Shown: one piece after another, positions 51,708-61,531 of the stretch | Numbering within the stretch: the stretch's first letter is position 1 | Layout of the letters: each line of letters opens with the position of its first letter | Assembly: GCA_965219705.1 (NCBI GenBank) | Contig: OZ244789.1 | Span: forward strand, 2,914,001-2,978,000 | Direction of reading: 5' to 3' | DNA from: JAJECS01 sp965219705 | Lineage (GTDB): Bacteria > Chloroflexota > UBA11872 | DNA: 64,000 bases | The notes under the pieces: model-generated | Databases searched by the model: none | The model's input: the letters and a program-made list of their open reading frames with translations, nothing else | Told to the model about the DNA's origin: nothing | Position numbers and translations under genes: made by a program

Positions 51708-52985
51708 TTATAATTTGACATAATCACTACTGTCCGGTGATCCGTCTGCCGTGCTGCTAGTGCTACCCGCGAGTCGCGTGCGGAGACGCCGCAGCGCGTC
51801 GCGCACTGCCAACTCAGGGTCAATCCCCGAAGCCCTGGCCGTGAGCGCCAGTCCCAGGATCGCGTCGCCGGCGCGAGCTTCGTCCGTGGCGATCCCTGCC
51901 TCGCGATACCAACTCAGTGCGTCCGCGGCGCTTTGGGACAGGCAGGCCGAAGGCTTGTCCGTTTCAAGCGTGCCGGCAAGCTTCGCCGCCTGGCTCAAGG
52001 CGGGCAGCGCCCCGTCGGTGCGAGCTTCCAGGCCTCCGCGAGCTTCAGCATTCTTGGCGTGCCGCCAAATCGCCGCGACCTCCGAGATTCGGTGGGCTGT
52101 CTGCTCGCCAAACACGTGTGGATGCCGTCGGACCATCTTTGCGGTGATGCCCTGGACGACATCCGGCCAGGCGAACGTCTCCGCCTGGCGCGCGATTTCC
52201 GCGTGCAGCACGATATTGGCCAGCAGATCGCCAAGCTCGCCGGCGATTTCCGCAGGCTCGCCGTCGTTGATCGCGTCGATGACCTCCGCAGCCTCCTCGA
52301 GCGCATATTTGCGCAGCGACGCGTGTGTCTGCGCGCGGTCCCAGGGGCATCCGTCGGGTCCCCGCAGGGTCTCGAATACGTCGCGCAGGCGCGATACCGA
52401 GCGCTCGCGCGAGGTGTCGGTGGGCTCCGCGCGCAGCGTCAGCGGAAACGCCTCGGGCTGTTCGTGGAGGTCATGCCACGTGGTTGAGGTCCAACCTCGC
52501 GCACGCAGCCGAACAGCGTCACCAAATTCCCGCGTGAGCAGGAGGCGCCAGCGTTCGAGCTCGGCCGCATCGCGCACGCCGCGCACCACGGCCGCAAGCG
52601 CCGGATCGGGCTGCCAGGACTCGGCCGCCGGTCCTATGACCGCCGCCCCCGGCAGATCCGGAACCCCCAAACCGACAGCGTCAACCTCGACGCCGGCGTC
52701 CGCCATAACCTCGCGAACGATGACCGCCCCCGGGTCGTCGTCGGGCCCGTAGCCCGGCGCCAGATAGGTCACGGCTCCATTCCGCAGCTCGAGCAGCCGC
52801 GGTTTCCAGGCCGGGCGCGACGGGGTGTCCAGCCGCACGACGGCCCGGTCCACAATCGCTACCGGAGCCTCAATCCAGGTGACAAGTGCGTCCGCCTGGC
52901 AAATTGCCTCACGGCCTCTCGCCGACAGGGCGCCAAGCTCGCCGGTGCCCGCGAAGACGACCGTGCACGATGTAGGCAATGTCAC
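51708..52985 (-). CDS. MazG-type NTP pyrophosphohydrolase with degenerate methylase-like N-terminus
   Basis: 425 residues. Residues about 205-310 carry a MazG pyrophosphatase core: LRDVFETLRGPDGCPWDRAQTHASLRKYALEEAAEVIDAI and the metal-binding GELGDLLANIVLHAEIA. Residues about 320-425 resemble a second, weaker copy. The first 190 residues look like the tetrapyrrole methylase domain of YabN-type fusions, but the glycine motif GxGPGDP is altered to GTGELG, so methylation activity is doubtful. Family enzymes remove aberrant nucleoside triphosphates. First gene of the minus-strand set. Confidence 0.83.
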   Translation of the reverse strand: MTLPTSCTVVFAGTGELGALSARGREAICQADALVTWIEAPVAIVDRAVVRLDTPSRPAWKPRLLELRNGAVTYLAPGYGPDDDPGAVIVREVMADAGVEVDAVGLGVPDLPGAAVIGPAAESWQPDPALAAVVRGVRDAAELERWRLLLTREFGDAVRLRARGWTSTTWHDLHEQPEAFPLTLRAEPTDTSRERSVSRLRDVFETLRGPDGCPWDRAQTHASLRKYALEEAAEVIDAINDGEPAEIAGELGDLLANIVLHAEIARQAETFAWPDVVQGITAKMVRRHPHVFGEQTAHRISEVAAIWRHAKNAEARGGLEARTDGALPALSQAAKLAGTLETDKPSACLSQSAADALSWYREAGIATDEARAGDAILGLALTARASGIDPELAVRDALRRLRTRLAGSTSSTADGSPDSSDYVKL

Positions 52986-53007
52986 CAGCTTCCGGCGCGC
53001 GAGAAAG

Positions 53008-53029
53008 GCGCCTAGGCTATTCTAGGCGC
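53008..53029. promoter_or_regulatory. Inverted repeat between mazG-like gene and gcvH
   Basis: GCGCCTAG (53008-53015) and CTAGGCGC (53022-53029) form a perfect 8-bp inverted repeat with a 6-nt centre. It lies in the 120-bp divergent gap. It could be an operator or a hairpin; there is no T-run. No glycine riboswitch was seen upstream of gcvH. Confidence 0.4.
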
Positions 53030-53105
53030 TGGTCTGGCCGAGCTTCGCGGCGCGCTCCGTCGACGTTGCCGGACCCTGCGCGCCACTTCAGGTAAACGGG
53101 TTCTT

Positions 53106-53481
53106 ATGACGTTTCCCACCGACGCACGCTACACGCGTGAGCACGAATGGGCTCGATTTGACGGCGATGATGTCATCGTGGGCATCACGGCCTATGCCGC
53201 CGAGGAACTAGGCGACGTGGTGTTTGTTGAGCTTCCCGCTGAGGGCGACCACGTCGAGGTAATGGACGAATTCGGCACCGTTGAGTCCGTGAAGGCCGTG
53301 TCGCCGCTCTACGCGCCGGTGGCCGGGGAAATAACCGCGGTCAATGCAGCGCTCGACGGCGCGCCCGAGCTGGTCAACAGCTCGCCCATGGACGAGGGCT
53401 GGCTGATCCGACTGCGCCCGGATGACGCCGCCGCGGCCGTCGAGGACTTGCTGGACGCCGAGGCCTACGACGCATTCGTGG

Positions 53482-53498
<17 letters not shown>
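53106..53498 (+). CDS. gcvH: Glycine cleavage system H protein
   Basis: 130 residues. The lipoyl carrier shuttles the aminomethyl group between P, T and L proteins. The lipoylation lysine is K63 in ESVKAVSPLYAPVAGEI, with the earlier VGITAYAAEELGDVVFVELP. The protein is full length. It overlaps gcvPA by 17 nt. gcvT and lpd are not in the window. Confidence 0.95.
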
Positions 53499-54832
<1,334 letters not shown>

Positions 54833-54840
<8 letters not shown>

Positions 54841-56284
54841 CGAGGCGCTGATTTTCGAGTTGGCAAGTCCCGGCCGGGCCGGAGTGCGGCCACCGTTGCC
54901 GCAATTCGACGACGTCGATCCAGAGGCGGTGCTGCCGACGGGCCAGGTGCGCGCCACGCTTGATTTGCCGGAGGTCTCGGAAATCGACGTGATGCGTCAC
55001 TTTGTGCGCCTCTCGCAGCGCAACCACAGCATCGACACGGCGATCTATCCGCTGGGCTCCTGCACGATGAAATACAACCCCAAGATCAACGAGGTCACGG
55101 CGCGGCTGCCGGGCCTCATGGAGCCGCACCCCTATCAGCCTGAAGCGTCCGTGCAGGGACTCCTGGCGCTCATTCACCACCTGGAAACGCTGCTCGGCGA
55201 GATTGCCGGATTCAGCAGGGTCACGACCCAGCCGGCAGCGGGATCGCAGGGCGAGCTTGTGGGTCTGCTCTGCATCCAGGCCTGGCTGCGCAGCCGCGGC
55301 GAGCAGCGCCGCACGGTGCTCGTGCCCGACTCGGCGCATGGCACGAACCCGGCAACGGCCACGATGACCGGTCTGCGGGTCGAGCCGCTGGGCACCGCGC
55401 CCGACGGCAATATCGATCTCGCCGAGCTTGACGCCAAACTCGGCGACGACGTCGCGGCGCTCATGCTCACCCTGCCGACCACGCTGGGCCTGTTCGAGCA
55501 GCGGATTCTGGAGGTCACCCGGCGGGTCCATGAGGCTGGCGGCCAGGTCTACGGCGACGGCGCCAATATGAACGCGATGCTGGGCCGCGTGCGCCCGGGC
55601 GATCTGGGCATCGACGTTATGCACTTGAATTTACATAAAACGTTCACCACGCCGCACGGCGGTGGAGGTCCTGGCGCCGGTGCGCTGGGCGCGCAGGAGC
55701 ATCTGGAGCCGTTCCTACCGGGTCCGCGCGTCGTGCAAACGGATGACGGATTTGCCCTGGCGCCGGCGGGTCCGGCGAGCATCGGCCGGGTGCACTCGCA
55801 CCTGGGCAACGTCGGCAACCTAGTCCGGGCCTACACCTATATCCGCAGCCTTGGCCGGGAAGGAATGCGTGAAGTCGCCAATGACGCCGTGCTGCACGCG
55901 AACTACCTCCGGGCGCGGCTGGCGCCGCACTACGACATACCGTATGACCGCATCTGCATGCACGAGGTGGTGTTGGCGGGTACGCGACAGCGGCGTCTTG
56001 GCGTCCGCACGATGGATATAGCCAAGCGGCTCATCGACTACGGCGTCCATCCGCCGACGGTCTACTTCCCCCTCATCGTCGACGAGGCGCTCATGATCGA
56101 GCCGACGGAGACCGAGTCGATCGAGTCGCTCGATCAATTCGCGGAGGCCCTCATCAGGGTCGCCCACGAGGCCGAGCACGACCAGGACGTGCTGCACGCG
56201 GCGCCGCTGAATGCGCCGGTGCGCCGGCTCGACGAAGTCACCGCCAACCGCTCGCCCGACGTGAACTGGAGCGCCGGCGACTAG
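54833..56284 (+). CDS. gcvPB: Glycine dehydrogenase (decarboxylating) subunit 2
   Basis: 483 residues, GTG start with an 8-nt overlap with gcvPA. The catalytic half of the P protein decarboxylates glycine with PLP. The Schiff-base lysine is in MHLNLHKTFTTPHGGGGPGAG. Other features are PLGSCTMKYNPKINE, PAAGSQGELVGLL and DSAHGTNPATATM. The stop lies 10 bp from a convergent gene end. The gcvH-PA-PB order is found in many Bacteria and Archaea with split P protein. Confidence 0.96.
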
Positions 56285-56294
56285 GGACGAACGC

Positions 56295-57269
56295 TCAGCC
56301 CGGCTGCGGGCTGGTCGTGCGTTCCCAAGTGACCACGTGCAAGTGCGCCTCCCGCGGCGTGCGGAATGCCAGAGCCGTGCCGGTGGGGCTGATCCGCCAG
56401 TCCAGAACCTCCATGTCGACGAAGTGGCGGTCCGGATCGGTCAGCGCGCCCTCCAGATAGAGCTTTGGGAATGCCAGGCGCCATATGCGAAAGGGCTGGC
56501 CGGGGGCCCGTCTGAGGGGTATGGATAAGAGGCCGCTGTCATCGGGCATCCAGCGGGTGCTCACGCGCGACGGCATGGGTCGCTTGCGACCGGAGAACAG
56601 GTCGATCACGAACAGCCCATTCCGTCCTGGCTCGTCGAGAACGACCGCGAAGGTCATGTGCCGGCCGGACGGCGAGACATTCGCGGTTTGCACTCGCCGG
56701 CCAAGCGTCCATTGGTCGTGCAGCGCACCCTCCGGCCCTATGACGCGGAGGGTGGTTGCCACCTCCAGGCTGTCGCGGCCGATCACCAGCAGCATGCCGT
56801 CGGTGCGCCAGCCGGCAACACCGCCCAAGACCTGCGCCACGACCTGGCGGTGTCCGCCGTCCAGCTGCACGCGAACCACGTCCGCCGGATGGGTGAACGG
56901 CCGTTGGGCGCCTGAGTTCCGGAGGCTGCCGGCCAGATGCGTCTCGGCCGGATTCGGCAGCGGGCGGCTGCCAACCTGTGGCACTTCCCATGTGGCTAGC
57001 GTGATGCGGTCATGCACGCGGGTTGCTTCAGGTTGACTGCCGGCGGTCAGGATGTAGCGCCGCGACCTCGAAAACTGGCCCCACACGTGCGTGACGACCC
57101 GCTCGTCGCCTGTCTGGACGTTGACGGCCCGCGTTTGTGGCAGCCCGGCGTCGTCGACATCGAGCATCCAGATCTCATCGCCGCTGGGCGACCAGATCCA
57201 GCCCGGCGGCACCGCGCGCGATACCACCGGGTCCAGCCGTACGGTGGCCGGGTCTATGCCGGTGGCCAC
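56295..57269 (-). CDS. Beta-propeller protein paired with M23 peptidase
   Basis: 324 residues from the GTG at 57269, which overlaps the M23 gene by 16 nt; a longer frame upstream would overlap it more. The sequence has six or so degenerate propeller blades with WD/TolB-like pieces such as GWIWSPSGDEIWMLD, SPSGRHMTFAVV, STRWMPDDSGLLSIPL and DWRISPTGTALAF. No signal peptide or catalytic residue is visible. It resembles TolB/DPP-type propeller proteins but I cannot assign a name. Translational coupling to the M23 peptidase suggests a linked envelope role, which is inference. Confidence 0.7.
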   Translation of the reverse strand: MATGIDPATVRLDPVVSRAVPPGWIWSPSGDEIWMLDVDDAGLPQTRAVNVQTGDERVVTHVWGQFSRSRRYILTAGSQPEATRVHDRITLATWEVPQVGSRPLPNPAETHLAGSLRNSGAQRPFTHPADVVRVQLDGGHRQVVAQVLGGVAGWRTDGMLLVIGRDSLEVATTLRVIGPEGALHDQWTLGRRVQTANVSPSGRHMTFAVVLDEPGRNGLFVIDLFSGRKRPMPSRVSTRWMPDDSGLLSIPLRRAPGQPFRIWRLAFPKLYLEGALTDPDRHFVDMEVLDWRISPTGTALAFRTPREAHLHVVTWERTTSPQPG

Positions 57270-57964
57270 GCCTGGTCGAAATCGTTGAGGTAGGGCCCGC
57301 CGAATCGCACGTCCGGCTGATCGTAGATCGACTGCCACTGCGTCGGATTGCCGAGATCGACCTCGAAGGGGGCGTCGCTGCGCGGCGCGTATATCGCAGG
57401 CCAATCGGTTGCGACCCACGGCACCGGGTTCGTGCTGACCCGCATGCCGTCATATCGGACCTCGAAATGGAGGTGCGGCGAACCGTTGCAGGCATGGGTC
57501 ACCGAGTCCCCACTTTCGGCGATAATCTCGCCGCGGCGGACCTCATCGCCGATGCGCGACACGATGCTCCGTGACAGATGCCCGTAGATGGTGGTGATGC
57601 CAAGGTGTGGGTGATCGATGGACACGTGCAGCGGCCACGCGCGGCGCACGCCGCCGATCTCCCGCACGACGCCATCCGCCGCTGCGATGATCTCGGTGCC
57701 GCACGCCATGCCGAAGTCGATGCCGAAATGCAGTCCCTGCCCGGCGAAGTAGATGCTGCGGCGCATGCGGTAGGCGAACGTGGTGTTACCGAACCACTGC
57801 GCGAGCCACCACGTGCCAGGTGACGATTCGCCCTTGACCGGCAGTGACAAGGCTTCCACGGCCGGCGCCGGGCGGGCCGTGACCGGCCAGACGGTGGCCG
57901 GACCAATACCGGCCGCGTAAGCCAGTGCCCGTCGGCGTGCCAGCGGTAACGAGGCGTGATGCAT
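57254..57964 (-). CDS. M23 family metallopeptidase (LytM-like)
   Basis: 236 residues. The LytM zinc site is intact: HFGIDFG supplies H79 and D83, and SPHLHFEV supplies H164 and H166, with YGH at 127-129 as a further conserved part. Such enzymes cut peptidoglycan cross-bridges or act as scaffold activators when degenerate; here the residues are complete. The N-terminus is basic and weakly hydrophobic, so secretion is uncertain. A TAAGAT box 10 nt upstream could drive a near-leaderless transcript. Transcribed away from the enolase-family gene. Confidence 0.83.
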   Translation of the reverse strand: MHHASLPLARRRALAYAAGIGPATVWPVTARPAPAVEALSLPVKGESSPGTWWLAQWFGNTTFAYRMRRSIYFAGQGLHFGIDFGMACGTEIIAAADGVVREIGGVRRAWPLHVSIDHPHLGITTIYGHLSRSIVSRIGDEVRRGEIIAESGDSVTHACNGSPHLHFEVRYDGMRVSTNPVPWVATDWPAIYAPRSDAPFEVDLGNPTQWQSIYDQPDVRFGGPYLNDFDQAWPPA

Positions 57965-57974
57965 GGTGGCGCGA

Positions 57975-57980
57975 ATCTTA
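57975..57980 (-). promoter_or_regulatory. Possible -10 element of M23 operon
   Basis: On the minus strand this is TAAGAT, ending 10 nt before the M23 gene ATG. This would place the start site within a few bases of the ATG. A TTGACG further upstream (58005-58010) is 24 bp away, too far for a normal -35. Confidence 0.3.
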
Positions 57981-58066
57981 CCGCCTCGGGCCAGGTGCTC
58001 CGCCCGTCAACGGCTTGCGAGGTGGGCGTGCGAGACTGTGGCGCATCTCAGCCATCGGACTTGCAG

Positions 58067-59317
58067 ATGCGAATCACGCATATCGAACGTATCGTCGTGG
58101 ACGCCGGTCACCAGCCGACTGCGGGGCGGCACATGCGGCGCGGGCTGGCCAACTGGGCCCTGTCCGAGCTTTGCAAGGTCACCACGGATACCGGGCTCGT
58201 GGGCTGGGGCGAGACCGTGCCGCATTACACCTGGGGCGTCGTGTCGGACGCGAGCGTGGAGCTCGCCACCGGCGAGAATCCGGCCGATCTGCTCTGGGAT
58301 GACTCGCTCGGCGCCGGCCTGCAGCAGGCGCTGTTCGACGTGGTTGGAAAGTCGCTTGGAGTTCCCGCGCACCGCCTGTTGGGATCGGCGGTGCGCGCCT
58401 GGTGCCCGCTGGCCTGGTGGTGCTACGACATGCCGCCGCAGGACTGGGCGGCGGAGGCGCGGGCGGGCATCGAGGCCGGCTACACCGCGTTCAAGCTCAA
58501 GGCGCGGCCCTGGTTCGACATCATCGAGCAGGTCGAAGCCGTGAGCGCCGCGACGCCGCCGCACGCGAAGCTGGACCTGGACTTCAATGGCTTTCTGGTC
58601 GACGCCGGATTCGCCAAGCCCATGCTGACGGCGCTGGCGGAGTATCCCAAGGTGGCGATCTTCGAAACGCCGATTCCCCAGACCGACGTGGGCGGGAACC
58701 GAAGCCTGCGGGCGGCCGTGCCGCGCCCGATTGCGATGCACTTCGACTCACCGCCGTTTTTGACAGCCGTGCGCGAAGGCGTGTGCGACGGCTTCGTCGT
58801 CAACGGCGGCGCTGCAACTTGTCTGCACCAGGGAGCACAGGCCGCCGCCGCGAACATGCCGCTGTGGCTGCAACTCGTCGGAACCGGTGTCACCACCGCC
58901 TTCGCGATGCACTTGGGCGCCGTGCTACCCGCGGCGCGCTGGCCGGCCATCTCCTGCCTCAATACGTATGCCCACGACCTGCTCGAGGAACCATTGACCA
59001 TCGAGCATGGCTACGTGCGGGTGCCCGATGCGCCCGGCCTGGGCGTGACCGTGGACGAAGATCTGATCGATCGGCTGCGGCGTCCGGACGCCACGCCATT
59101 CGAGCTGCCGCGCACGATCTACACGGTCCGCTGGGCCGACGGACGCACCGCCGAGTTCGTGGACCGCGACGTCTACGAGCCGGATTTCCTGGCCGGCAAC
59201 CAGCCCGTGTTCGAGCGGGGCGTGACCCTGACCACGACCGAGGACGACGGCAGCGTGGCCTTCGACAATCGCTATCGATCTGTTGAGGCAGCAGGCTGCT
59301 TGGTGAGCTCGACCTAG
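58067..59317 (+). CDS. Enolase superfamily enzyme (mandelate racemase/muconate lactonising type)
   Basis: 416 residues from ATG 58067; an earlier ATG gives only a low-complexity extension. The N-terminal capping domain is MRITHIERIVVDAGHQPTA, and the barrel shows KxK in YTAFKLKARPW, metal Asp in LDLDFNG and metal Glu in FETPIP. The third ligand position, usually Asp/Glu, reads PIAMHFDSPP, so His or a shifted Asp replaces it. Acid-sugar dehydratases and related enzymes are the closest guess; substrate unknown. A C-terminal extension of about 90 residues follows the barrel. It has a divergent neighbour, the M23 gene. Confidence 0.78.
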   Translation: MRITHIERIVVDAGHQPTAGRHMRRGLANWALSELCKVTTDTGLVGWGETVPHYTWGVVSDASVELATGENPADLLWDDSLGAGLQQALFDVVGKSLGVPAHRLLGSAVRAWCPLAWWCYDMPPQDWAAEARAGIEAGYTAFKLKARPWFDIIEQVEAVSAATPPHAKLDLDFNGFLVDAGFAKPMLTALAEYPKVAIFETPIPQTDVGGNRSLRAAVPRPIAMHFDSPPFLTAVREGVCDGFVVNGGAATCLHQGAQAAAANMPLWLQLVGTGVTTAFAMHLGAVLPAARWPAISCLNTYAHDLLEEPLTIEHGYVRVPDAPGLGVTVDEDLIDRLRRPDATPFELPRTIYTVRWADGRTAEFVDRDVYEPDFLAGNQPVFERGVTLTTTEDDGSVAFDNRYRSVEAAGCLVSST

Positions 59318-59324
59318 GAAGCGG

Positions 59325-59346
59325 TTGCTTACTTTACATAAAGCAA
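59325..59346. repeat. Hairpin containing an 11-bp copy of the integrase-upstream motif
   Basis: TTGCTT and AAGCAA flank a 10-nt loop. ACTTTACATAA at 59331-59341 is the exact reverse complement of TTATGTAAAGT at 60484-60494, just upstream of the recombinase gene. The two copies flank the HD gene in inverted orientation about 1.15 kb apart. Confidence 0.4.
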
Positions 59347-59427
59347 GAGGTGTGGGCGATCCTGCGGCTGCACAAACCTGCCGCTGCTAGCCCACACACC
59401 CGACCAGCAGTCCACGGCACGCCAGGT

Positions 59428-59589
59428 GTCATTTCGAGCGGAGCGAGAAATCTAAGGCGCTCGTCTCACAGCGCGGGGATAAAGCACCGGGAGGTCGGAT
59501 CTGGATGCCAGCCCAATTCCGGCAGTCCGTCCGCGCACCGGGGAGGTCGTCGTGGCGGCCACAGATGCCTCGCATTCGCTCGGCATGAC
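59428..59589. repeat. REP/MITE-like imperfect inverted repeat
   Basis: The left arm begins GTCATTTCGAGCGGAGCGAG (59428-59454). The right arm at 59563-59589 has the reverse complement beginning GTCATGCCGAGCGAATGCGA, identical at about three quarters of positions. The GTCATT..CGAGCG.AGCGAG core recalls a repetitive intergenic palindrome seen in many bacterial genomes. The 100-bp middle has no ORF. Element name unknown; other copies are not visible in this window. Confidence 0.55.
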
Positions 59590-59655
59590 GCAGGGACGGG
59601 CTGGCGACGAGGTGAGCGGGCGTCACTAGACGCTTGGTCGTGCATCGGAGTCATA

Positions 59656-59683
59656 AGTAGAACTAATACACATTAGTTCTACT
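59656..59683. repeat. Perfect 12-bp AT-rich palindrome
   Basis: AGTAGAACTAAT (59656-59667) and ATTAGTTCTACT (59672-59683) surround ACAC. Twelve perfectly paired bases of low GC content stand out in this GC-rich genome. It lies about 93 bp upstream of the HD gene and may be an operator, a recombination core or a hairpin. Confidence 0.55.
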
Positions 59684-59775
59684 AGCTATCAGCACCGCCC
59701 GGGTGCCGGTTCTCGCGGGGCCACGGCAACCTGCGGCACACTGCTCTGGGTCGCCCGCCGTCGCGAGAGGACGCC

Positions 59776-60360
59776 ATGTCGATCACTGACGACCAGCGTG
59801 CACGAGTCAGGCAGGAGTTGCCGCAGATCGCCGAGATCACCGACCCGAATCTCCGCGACCTGGTGGTCGAGGCGTGGGCCACGGCCCTGGCCGGGAGCAG
59901 CTTCGATGCCATCGCCGATATCCCGCCGTCCGGGAATCCCGGAATGCCGATGCTCGTCGACGGCACGCAAGCCGACCACATATGCGGCGTGACGCGCCTT
60001 GCCATCGTGCTAGGGGACGAGCTGCAGCAGCAGTTTCCGGCGCTTCCCATCGACCGTGACCTTCTCGTCGCCGGCGCGCTGTGCCACGACGTGGGCAAGC
60101 CCTGGGAGTTCGACCCGGTCAACCAGGCGCGTTGGAAAGCCTCGCCCGGCAAGACCGGCCGTCCGTCGATCCGGCACCCCGCATACGGCGTGCACATTTG
60201 CCTCACGGCCGGCCTGCCGGAAGCGGTGGCGCACATGGCGGGCGCCCACTCGGGCGAGGGCGAGCTCGTGGAGCGCAGCCTCGAGAACACCATCGTCCAC
60301 CACGCGGACTATGCCTTCTGGCAGGCGGCCAAGGCGGGCGGATTGCTCACGGATCCGTAG
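59776..60360 (+). CDS. HD-domain phosphohydrolase
   Basis: 194 residues with a GAGAGGA ribosome binding site upstream. HD-superfamily residues are H in DHICGVTRLA, the HD pair in GALCHDVGKPWEF, H in IRHPAYGVHICL and VHHADYAFW. The metal site looks complete. The family includes small nucleotide phosphohydrolases; the substrate is not evident. It stands alone between the repeat region and the recombinase gene. The ATG at 59776 follows the ribosome binding site at good spacing. Confidence 0.78.
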   Translation: MSITDDQRARVRQELPQIAEITDPNLRDLVVEAWATALAGSSFDAIADIPPSGNPGMPMLVDGTQADHICGVTRLAIVLGDELQQQFPALPIDRDLLVAGALCHDVGKPWEFDPVNQARWKASPGKTGRPSIRHPAYGVHICLTAGLPEAVAHMAGAHSGEGELVERSLENTIVHHADYAFWQAAKAGGLLTDP

Positions 60361-60465
60361 TTAGTTGACTTCGGGTGCGCCGGCCTTCACGGTCGGACGC
60401 GCACGGGCGGCGGTGACGCCTGATCCTGCATTGGCCACCTGCGGTACACGCATGGCAACAAGGGC

Positions 60466-60494
60466 TTGACGCTTGTGAATATGTTATGTAAAGT
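60466..60494 (+). promoter_or_regulatory. Candidate promoter of the tyrosine recombinase gene
   Basis: TTGACG (60466-60471) and TAAAGT (60489-60494) are separated by 17 bp. TAAAGT ends 8 nt before the ATG at 60503, so the transcript would be nearly leaderless. The same stretch TTATGTAAAGT resembles the right arm of known dif sites and may instead be a recombination site. Confidence 0.5.
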
Positions 60495-60502
60495 CAATGC
60501 CT

Positions 60503-61531
60503 ATGGATCGTACCCTCGACGCGGCGTCCACGCGATTCCTGGCTAGCCTGCGGGCAAAGTCCCCGCGCACGCGCGCCACGTACGCGACCGGGTTGCGCCG
60601 CTTTACGCGTTGGGCGCGGCAGGCCGCGGGGAAGGACGAGCTGACGCTCGACGCCATCGACGACGGCGCCCTGGAGGGTTTCTATCTGGCGCTTGTCGAC
60701 GAGTTGGGGTCTGAGCGTGAAGCAACCATTGCGACCTACGTGGCCGCCGCTCGCGCCTTTCTGCGGCATTGCCTGCGCGAGGGGTCGTTGACAACAGTCT
60801 CGCTCGAGCGCGCGGTCGAGCGTCTCCACGGCGTGCGGGCCGCGCCGCGCTACCGCACGCCTCGCGTTGACGATGCCCTCGCGATTATCGTTGATTATGT
60901 CAAGAACGAGTTGCCGGCGCTGATTCCGCCCGGCGCCGACGACGAGACGCGGCTGCGCTTCGCCCGCGACCGCGCCTTGCTGCAAGTGCTCTACGGCACG
61001 GGCATGCGTCGCGCTGAGGTGGCGCGGCTCGATCGCCGCGACGTCGATGACGGTCATGCCCAACAGGCCCTGATCACCGGCAAGGGCCGGCGGGAGCGTG
61101 TGGTCTTTTTCGATGACGACGCGCGCGAGGCGCTCCGCGCCTATTTGGGGCTGCGCCGCGATGCCTACGTGCCGCTCTTCATCCGCCATCGCGGCGCGCC
61201 GCGCGATCCTGGACGCGGTGGCGAACGCCTCCGCCTGTCGCCCCAGTCCGTCTGGAAGGTCGTCAAGCGCTACGCATCAGCGGTCGGAGTGACGGCCACC
61301 ACTCACGGATTCCGTCATCTCAAAGCCACGTCCCTGCTCAATCGCGGCGCGAATCTCTCGCACGTGCAGGACATCTTGGGACACGCCTCGCCCGATACGA
61401 CCAAGCGCATCTACGCCCACTACGAGACGGCGCACCTTCGCGAGGTCTTCGATCGATTCAGCGTTCCGGTGGACGAGGCGTCCGCCCGCGCCCGCCGCCG
61501 CCGGACGCCGCCCCGGGAGATTAGGCGCTAA
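60503..61531 (+). CDS. Tyrosine recombinase (Xer/phage integrase family)
   Basis: 342 residues from the ATG at 60503; another ATG two codons upstream (60497) is possible. The N-terminal SAM-like core-binding domain (ARAFLRHCLREGSL) is followed by the catalytic domain. Catalytic residues are R169 (GTGMRRAEV), K194 (GKGRRER), H268 and R271 (HGFRHLKAT), H294 (GHAS) and Y304 (IYAHYE). All active-site positions are filled, so it should be active. No excisionase, att-site repeats or phage genes are nearby, so it is either a Xer-type resolvase or a lone integrase. Its end overlaps the convergent ceramidase-like gene by 11 nt. Confidence 0.88.
   Translation: MDRTLDAASTRFLASLRAKSPRTRATYATGLRRFTRWARQAAGKDELTLDAIDDGALEGFYLALVDELGSEREATIATYVAAARAFLRHCLREGSLTTVSLERAVERLHGVRAAPRYRTPRVDDALAIIVDYVKNELPALIPPGADDETRLRFARDRALLQVLYGTGMRRAEVARLDRRDVDDGHAQQALITGKGRRERVVFFDDDAREALRAYLGLRRDAYVPLFIRHRGAPRDPGRGGERLRLSPQSVWKVVKRYASAVGVTATTHGFRHLKATSLLNRGANLSHVQDILGHASPDTTKRIYAHYETAHLREVFDRFSVPVDEASARARRRRTPPREIRR

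Larger units (their letters stand above)
59318..59775. other. Intergenic region with repeat-like elements
   Basis: 458 bp without a recognisable gene. It contains TTGCTT/AAGCAA arms around ACTTTACATA (59325-59346), a REP/MITE-like inverted repeat (59428-59589), a perfect AT-rich palindrome (59656-59683) and a GAGAGGA ribosome binding site before the HD gene. Confidence 0.5.

Noticed and set aside
52986..53105. Glycine riboswitch upstream of gcvH
   Set aside because: The gap is only 120 bp and shows none of the conserved aptamer motifs.
60503..61531. Integrative element around the tyrosine recombinase
   Set aside because: No tRNA, att direct repeats, excisionase or cargo genes could be seen; neighbours are ordinary chromosomal genes.
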